This document shows positions 59,069 to 64,000 of a stretch of 64,000 nucleotides of DNA, piece by piece. The stretch covers positions 1,488,001 to 1,552,000 of the forward strand of contig JAGMUV010000013.1 of assembly GCA_020744425.1 (NCBI GenBank). The letters are read 5' to 3'. The position numbers and the translations under genes are program-made. Position 1 is the first letter of the stretch; each line of letters begins with the position of its first letter. Source of the DNA: Dactylonectria macrodidyma. Taxonomy: Eukaryota > Ascomycota > Sordariomycetes > Hypocreales > Nectriaceae. The notes beneath the pieces were generated by a model, which saw only the letters and a program-made list of their open reading frames with translations, searched no databases and was not told the DNA's origin.

Positions 59069-60878
59069 ACCAGCCGACCAACCAAGTGACTGCTGTGTGT
59101 CTGTGTTTTGACAGCTGCCGGGAACGTGGGGCTGTCCCAGAGTGACTTTAGTGGTTACTTTGGTGACCTCAGTGGCCTTAGGGACTTGCGAAGCCCTGGC
59201 CGCCGGGTGGGAACCTTGGAACGTCGAGAAGGCCGGGGGATGGTTATTGGAAAATGGGGCGCACTGAGGCGTACTGGGGCGCGTCTGTAGGGAGCAAGCA
59301 CAGGACACGAGAGAAGAAGGGGGAAAGAACGTGCTCCGGGAGCAGGCGGCGGCCCAAAAAAAAATCCCGAACAGGGTGAGGGCGGGCGGTGCGCATACGT
59401 TTTGGGGAAGGGCAATGGGGGGCTTTGTTTCTTGGAGCGAGCATGGGTCTGAGGCATGCTGTACATGTACCGCAGGTTCCGTGAGCAGGTACCTAACTTA
59501 ACCTGATGCACAGGCACTGGCACTAGAAGCGCAAGAGGTTCCTATCACTCCCAGTTTGTCCTGCCTACCCTACCTACTAATTGCCATGGAGCACAATACT
59601 CCTGGCCAAAAGAAGTCTGTCCAAAAAAGCATGTGTCTGCCTGTCAGATGCGCGAAAGAAAAACGATTGCAGGGAGGCCGTGCACTGATTTGGCCGGCGT
59701 CAGCTAAATGTAGACGCAGTTCCCATCAATCAATCCTTGAGAATCGTAGGTCAGGTAGGTAATCCCAACCTTGCCCTGCAATCCACTAACACATTTGTAC
59801 ATATGTCGGGCGTCCTCCATTAGGCAGGTTCGTCGAAAAGCGGAAGCATGAGCGCTGATACATCCAGCTGAAAGAGGTCGCGATGTAACATGTCCGAGGA
59901 GGAAGTGCGCCAGTAATGTTCAGCTCCTGCAAACTTCTATGAGAGGCTCGGAATGAGGAATCACTCAGGAACAAGTTCATCACAGCTGAGGCTCCAGCTG
60001 CCACTGCAGTTGCAGATACTGTCAAAGGCGCTTTAGACACGCTAAACCCAGCACGGGAACGCCCACGGAATTGGGCGTGTCCGAGTTGTCAACAAGATAT
60101 GATAAGGCTCCACTGTGCCGGCAAACTTGTTGAAGAGAGTCACACGGGTTGAGACCAGAACCTGCGAGGCCTTTAGGTTGGTCCGGCAATCCGCCTACAT
60201 ACTACGTGAGTGGACTTGGGGTGCTTGCGAAGCAAAATGCTACAGAGGGCACAGAGTACCTTTAACCTACGAACTACAACACAAGTCAGGGGTAACACAA
60301 CTTCGCTCAAAGCCGTCAATCACCATCTTATCCTTATTCTAGGATTACTCAACGCGGCTTGTTCCTTCCTGTTCGTATCCAGCAGTGCTATGTAATAAGG
60401 CTTACCTACTAGTGGTGCTGGCTTATTAGCATCAGCCAACCTGAGCTGACAGCCAGCCCTCCAGCATTGACACAAGAAGTACAGTAACCAGTTGGTAGGA
60501 AGGCAAGCTCTGGGTGGAGTGGGTCAATGACAGTGGCGGTGCAGCCATGGGCCCATGACACGCCCACTGCAGGTGGAACGGCGCGCCGCAATCCTAAAAA
60601 AACCTGAGGCTGGCTGGGGGGAATGGTGGGCAGCCCCGGCAACTTCCAGGCATGTCCCAGCTATTGCCTGTGAGCAAGTTTGGTCGCTTTGGTGTGGCTG
60701 ACCACCCTAGCCATGACTCCGCCACTCTACCTTCATAGCTGCCCATCGCTCCCTCTTTGTTCCACCTTGTGGCCACACTGATGACGGGGCCACGAACCAT
60801 TCCCAGTAATAAACTTGCAGGCCCGGAACGCCAGGTGAAGCTGGCTGCGGCCTGTCTCGTGTCCGTGGCTCAACCGCT

Positions 60879-60908
60879 CTGGCTGATACTGGCTGATACT
60901 GGCTGACG
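60879..60908. repeat. 10-bp tandem repeat, three copies
   Basis: CTGGCTGATA twice, then CTGGCTGACG, in non-coding DNA; a further related GGCTGATG follows at about 60913. Confidence 0.85.
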
Positions 60909-63616
60909 CTTAGGCTGATGCTTGGTGTTCCGCTACCCTTGCGCTGCCCAGCAAGTGGCCATCCTTGTCTCCAGAAGGCGCCACAGTGCGCCACGTTCAG
61001 GTAAGTCCGTCAGCAAGCCACGGAAGCCACGGCAGTGTTGCTCTCTTTGCCGATCGTCGCCTCCTTACTGCGTTGAACCTGGCCTCAAAGCATCAAACAC
61101 CAACAACCAGCCTTGGCCATTGAGCAACGTCTTGCTCCTGAATCTCTATAGCATCAACCCAGTTGGGGACTTAACCTTCCAGTCATCGACAATTCTGCCC
61201 CATCGGCGACGCGTTGCTTATCAGAGTTTGTGACCTGACGGGTTTAAGCGAAGCTTGCTTGGTTTTCAGGAACAGAGCTGTCTCGAACAACAAATCACAA
61301 CCGCCGAAAGGCTCTGTCCGAGGGGCTCTGGGCATCAATAGTCGGGGAGAGGGGACCGCCCCCACCACACCGGCAAGTCAAGCCCATGCTCCTTCTCACT
61401 GGCGTCCGGTCCGAGGCTGTGAAACAGTCCAGTCCCGTCCTGTCCACGCGAGGTGCGTGAGCTCATGGTAAATGGGAACCGGGGCTCAATATGCAGAGAG
61501 GAAATACTCCCCTCCAAAGTACCATGTATACCTTGCTGGCTCCCCAACATGACACCCAGCCAATGACGGGACACGAACCGCGGGTAAAGTGACGTTATCG
61601 CGGTCCATGATCACATCGCACTTTCGAACCTTAAGTCCTCACTCAGATCCTCCCTCAGGCCATCATCTCCTCAATAATGTTTTTCCCAGATAACATCTCA
61701 CGCCTATGGCGCACTGTGCCGACCCAGATCCAGGCGACCAGCTTTATCAGCATTCGGTATCCGTCATCGCATTTGGGTACTGGGAATCGACAATCGTACT
61801 GGGGGATGGGATGGTGCACTTAGGGATCGACCGTCCAGGGGTTGCTTCGGGCTGATGACCTCGACACACCTGGAGGATCTTCCATGTCCGCTAATAACGT
61901 TTGCGGTGACCAATCGACATCAGAAGCAGCGCAAAGCCTTCCTATCCCTCATCTCTGGTCCCATGAGACCTCGTACCGTACCCAGTCTTCTATGCTCGGT
62001 TGGATGGAGGTTCAACGGCGAGCAGAAGTTCAGCAAGCGCCAACCCGCCCCGTACAGAAATCTCAGAGACCGTCTTCGAAGCCAATTCGACGTGTCAGAA
62101 TGCGGTGGGTAATGAAGAAGCTAAGGCTCACAGCCGCAACGGCGCGGATTGGACATCCGTCATCCACTTCAGCTCACTTCAGCTTGCGATGGGCCTGTGG
62201 AACCAGTGTCGACTATCGACAGCATTTGTGGCGTCGGCGATGGAACACTTCAGGTGCTTGCGGGAAGCCACGCTGATCGCTGGTGTCGGGGTGGTGGCCC
62301 TAGGTGCAGTGATGCACATCCAATTTTTGTGAACTATCGATCTTGTGTGATGTTGGTGTCGCGGTGGCGACCATACAGTGTTGAGCTTCCGTTCTCCACC
62401 CACCCACTATCTCAAACTCCCAGGACCAACAATGTGATGCGTGTACATGCTGCGAATGTCAAATGTCGATCCGTGAAGCAACAAATGATCCCAATGCCAA
62501 AAACTGTGGGTACTAATACTAGCCAGCCGAGAGGTCAAAGAACAACACCGCACCCATACAGCATCAACTTACTCATTGTCTTTATAAGCAACATCAGGAT
62601 ATAAATTGTCAATACTTTATACTGCTTTACGAATGCTAGAACAGTTGCCTTTATCATTATTTAATTTATTCTCTAATTTAGTTAACATTTCTTCGCTGTG
62701 ATGAGTGAATGAGTCTAGTTCAGTGGAAAAGGTAAAGTGGTGTGTGGTGTTTTTCTTTCCCTTGAGGCCGGCACAGCTGTCAGTTCAGCTTGTTTTTTTT
62801 TTCGGCTAGACTTGGTTAGTCCTCCATATATATCTTGGTATGGGTTGGCAACTTCATCAGCCACATTCGTGCATGTTCGCTACCCTAGACTGCTCGACCG
62901 CACCGTTGCGGTGCCAAACTTTGGTATGAACCAAATAATGTTGACCAAAAATGTGAAAGTCGCGTACATTTCTAGGGTGAATTTAAGAGGAAGAAATATA
63001 CCGTTGGAGTAGTGATACAAATCTGATCTTTCTTGTCTTTTTTCGGGGTTTCAAATCTGGTCGAGTATTTTCTTCGACATATTTTTTCTACTAGCTCATT
63101 GTGTCAAAGGTAGCCACCAAGACCAACTGGAACGTCCGATTTGTCACGGACAATATAGAGACTGTTTTTGACAGTCCCGTGACTGATGTCACACCACTTC
63201 AACTAATGATTAGCATTCCAAAGGACCACGTAGTTAATCAGTCAATGCCAAGACTAACTGGGTCGACAACACCCCAATTCAGACCGAAAGAAAATACAAG
63301 GGACCAGATCAGCTCTCTTGGCATTCCTTGAAACGTAGCAAAGCCTCAGTCGGTCGACCACGTTGACGCGTATGACGATACTATTGGTGCCATTGCGGCT
63401 TGTTCCTTGCGTGCTATTGGTCTCAGTTCGTCAATCGTCGATATTCTGGTAGATGAGATATTCGGGACGTAACCATCTCATCGGCGTGCGCCCTTGTTTC
63501 AGACGAGCTACGATCTTTGCCCGTCTCTTGTATCCCGAGATTCTGGATTGGTGCGAGCTTATCGCCCAAGGCCGATGGCGTAGGGTTCGTGGTCTACTGA
63601 TATGTTGCCTGCGAGC

Positions 63617-63648
<32 letters not shown>
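63617..63648. repeat. TTG trinucleotide microsatellite
   Basis: About ten consecutive TTG units. On the minus strand they read as a glutamine run inside an unsupported 99-codon frame. Confidence 0.9.
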
Positions 63649-63650
<2 letters not shown>

Positions 63651-64000
63651 GGCACTTCTTCAGTGGCGGGATGAGACGACATCATCAACACTAGGTAATT
63701 ATATAGAACACGGCATCTCGGGCGACACAAACTGTACAGAATGAGACCATACTATATTTCGAGCAAAGAATTATCCTGTAGAACGAGGCCACATACTAGT
63801 CGCGAGTAAGCTTTGGAAGCCTGAAAATGGCAACTTGAGCATCACGAGAGGGAGGACAGCCTCAAACCTTGGAAACTGGCTACCACACGGGCTCTGGACT
63901 CTGCTTACTTGGGCCTCTTGACTCGGAAACAAGGAGAAGGTTAGGACGGCTATGGGCGACAGTGGTTGGACCTAGACTCTGCAGATGTCATAGTCAGGTA

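Larger units (their letters stand above)
58482..64000. other. Gene-poor region to the end of the window
   Basis: 5.5 kb with no gene I can support. The first kilobase is probably the leader and promoter of the zinc-finger gene, with G-rich minisatellite-like words (gggtgggcgagtgagtgggc) near 58930. Between about 62600 and 63300 base composition turns AT-rich with short frames that show no domain. A plus-strand frame at 63101-63331 starts at GTG and matches nothing I recognise. Confidence 0.5.

Noticed and set aside
63101..63331. 76-codon frame in AT-rich DNA
   Set aside because: Non-ATG start and no similarity I can recognise; could be a relic but cannot be supported.

Overview
The window is nuclear DNA of a filamentous ascomycete (Pezizomycotina). 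It is most likely a Sordariomycete and plausibly Hypocreales, judging by overall resemblance of the proteins; no marker gene fixes the species. Short introns of about 50-150 bp with GT...AG ends and CTAAC/CTAAT branch sites, compact divergent promoters, and orthologues of Prp46, Nas6, TMF1/Sgm1, Crz1, alternative oxidase, eIF3j, Mdm31, Pno1, enolase, MadBub, Apn1 and DGAT2 support this. Exon joins were chosen by hand from splice signals, phase and family conservation; several computed open frames begin at TTG or GTG, so I moved starts to the first credible ATG.

Layout. 1-231: 3' end of a probable Cdc6/Cdc18 gene (+). 321-1830: Prp46 (-), divergent from the seven-intron Nas6 gene at 2195-3375 (+), which converges on a TMF1-like golgin at 3448-6320 (-). 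A possible 55-residue two-exon gene lies at 7275-7516. 8247-18030 (-) is one giant gene encoding about 3,210 residues: a tryptophan-glycine/lysine motif array followed by 19 copies of a 39-residue charged module in Ala/Glu spacers, an acidic belt and a basic disordered tail. 18031-25263 is gene-poor and carries a 310-bp MITE-like element with TA duplication. 25264-25830 encodes a small SRPBCC-like protein (+). 26874-29130 is Crz1 (-). 29131-34593 is again gene-poor.

The right half is denser: alternative oxidase 34594-35810 (-), eIF3j 38251-39369 (+), Mdm31 40210-42473 (-) divergent from Pno1 42881-43763 (+), enolase 45919-47468 (+) with a probable 5' UTR intron, a fused Mad3/Bub1 checkpoint kinase 47973-51742 (+), Apn1 52048-53517 (-), DGAT2 54052-55703 (-), and a C2H2 transcription factor 56676-58481 (-). 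58482-64000 has no gene I can support and turns AT-rich towards the end.

The genes are individually transcribed housekeeping and regulatory loci. I see no secondary-metabolite cluster, no CRISPR array, no convincing tRNA and no intact transposon. The strongest candidate for something undescribed is the giant two-array repeat protein. Next come the MITE and the complete KEN-ABBA motif set in the unduplicated MadBub kinase.
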